This document shows positions 63,746 to 64,000 of a stretch of DNA of 64,000 nt, in pieces. The stretch spans positions 1-64,000 of the forward strand of contig CAYMCO010000033.1 in assembly GCA_964388955.1 (NCBI GenBank), read 5' to 3'. The notes beneath the pieces are model-generated. The model worked only from the letters and a program-made list of their open reading frames with translations, did not search any database and had not been told where the DNA came from. Position numbers and translations under genes: made by a program. Each line of letters begins with the position of its first letter. Position 1 is the stretch's first letter. The DNA comes from CAYMCO01 sp964388955. Its GTDB lineage: Bacteria; Chloroflexota; Anaerolineae; Anaerolineales; E44-bin32.

Positions 63746-64000
63746 TCATTTGCGGTCGACGATCGATACGGCGAAGTCCATGATCAGCCGGGACCAAAAG
63801 GCAGGATGCAGGGTGCGAATCAGGATATCCTTGTATGGCGCGCTCCCCGTGAACATGTCCCACAAGACCGTACTCATTCTCCTCCGATCGCCAGCCTGCT
63901 CTTGCTCGTCGGCCACCATACGCAGAACAGCGCGTCTCGCAACACGTGACTTTTGAATGAAACGGGTGAATAGAAAGATCAATTTGCCGATCGCATTGTC
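63746..64000 (-). CDS. C-terminal part of a gene running off the window (possible FAD-dependent oxidoreductase)
   Basis: The frame is open from the window's right edge to the stop at 63746: DNAIGKLIFLFTRFIQKSR ... TVLWDMFTGSAPYKDILIRTLHP ... AVSIVDRK. No start codon is inside. The F-T-G-x-x-P-Y-K-x-I-L-x-R-T-L-x-P tail resembles the C-terminus of FAD-dependent geranylgeranyl-reductase-like oxidoreductases from memory only; residues 1 to the catalytic region are missing, so the identity is weak. It is upstream of, and probably co-transcribed with, the CNB gene. Confidence 0.45.
   Translation of the reverse strand, partial: DNAIGKLIFLFTRFIQKSRVARRAVLRMVADEQEQAGDRRRMSTVLWDMFTGSAPYKDILIRTLHPAFWSRLIMDFAVSIVDRK

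Overview
The window is about 61-64% GC and densely coded on both strands. It looks like part of a metagenome-assembled genome of a free-living bacterium, most probably a Chloroflexota (Anaerolineae-like) lineage. That guess is inference from gene content (DinB/ClbS-type proteins, nucleotidyl cyclases, tandem Pro-rich lipoproteins, DUF6056-type membrane protein, HAD-GH65 fusion, RAYT transposases); there is no rRNA or other phylogenetic marker. I saw no tRNA, rRNA, CRISPR array, prophage or integrase. A run of 100 Ns at 10610-10709 is a scaffold gap. It is flanked on both sides by the same 55 bp, the signature of an assembly-graph overlap, so the true gap may be zero.

Layout. 0.7-9 kb: DinB-fold protein, GrpB-type protein, a secreted-effector-like zinc metallopeptidase, a short-chain dehydrogenase and a dimethylglycine/sarcosine dehydrogenase-like flavoprotein. 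9.1-10.8 kb: two mosaic REP-associated transposase (RAYT) genes with perfect palindromes built into their reading frames, then the gap. 10.7-13.4 kb: the first of three class III nucleotidyl cyclases with a four-cysteine N-terminus, and a PLP decarboxylase. 13.8-16.5 kb: a Tat-exported DUF362 lipoprotein overlapping a membrane polyferredoxin, behind a good promoter. 17-19.9 kb: an OmpR/HAMP-kinase two-component pair, a PepSY secreted protein and a clear terminator. 20-36 kb: assorted single genes (cyclases 2 and 3, DinB, TetR, ZIP and CDF metal transporters, methyltransferase, PLD/cardiolipin synthase, DNA methyltransferase, isopropylmalate-dehydrogenase-like protein, HAD, GNAT, nitrilase). 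35.6-39 kb: a ParA-like ATPase, a coiled-coil protein, a tiny ORF and a PP-loop ATPase. 39-43 kb: a lipoprotein, a large secreted gluzincin and a tandem DUF4177-like protein.

43.4-48 kb and 53.3-59 kb form two halves of a surface-polysaccharide locus: LPG-synthase-type membrane protein, two family-4 glycosyltransferases, two polysaccharide pyruvyl transferases, a beta-propeller protein, a Wzx-type flippase and a DUF6056-like membrane protein. They flank a carbohydrate-phosphorolysis operon (beta-phosphoglucomutase fused to a GH65 phosphorylase, plus a uridine-kinase-like P-loop kinase). 59.5-61.8 kb holds two tandem paralogous lipoproteins with proline-rich stalks. The end carries an SDR-DUF2867 protein, a stand-alone cyclic-nucleotide-binding protein and the C-terminus of a further gene that runs off the window.

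The three cyclases and the small cyclic-nucleotide-binding protein could together make a second-messenger circuit, although they are not adjacent. No complete, obviously new multi-gene defence or secretion system is visible. The most unusual signals are the RAYT mosaic, the cyclase family and the effector-like peptidase.
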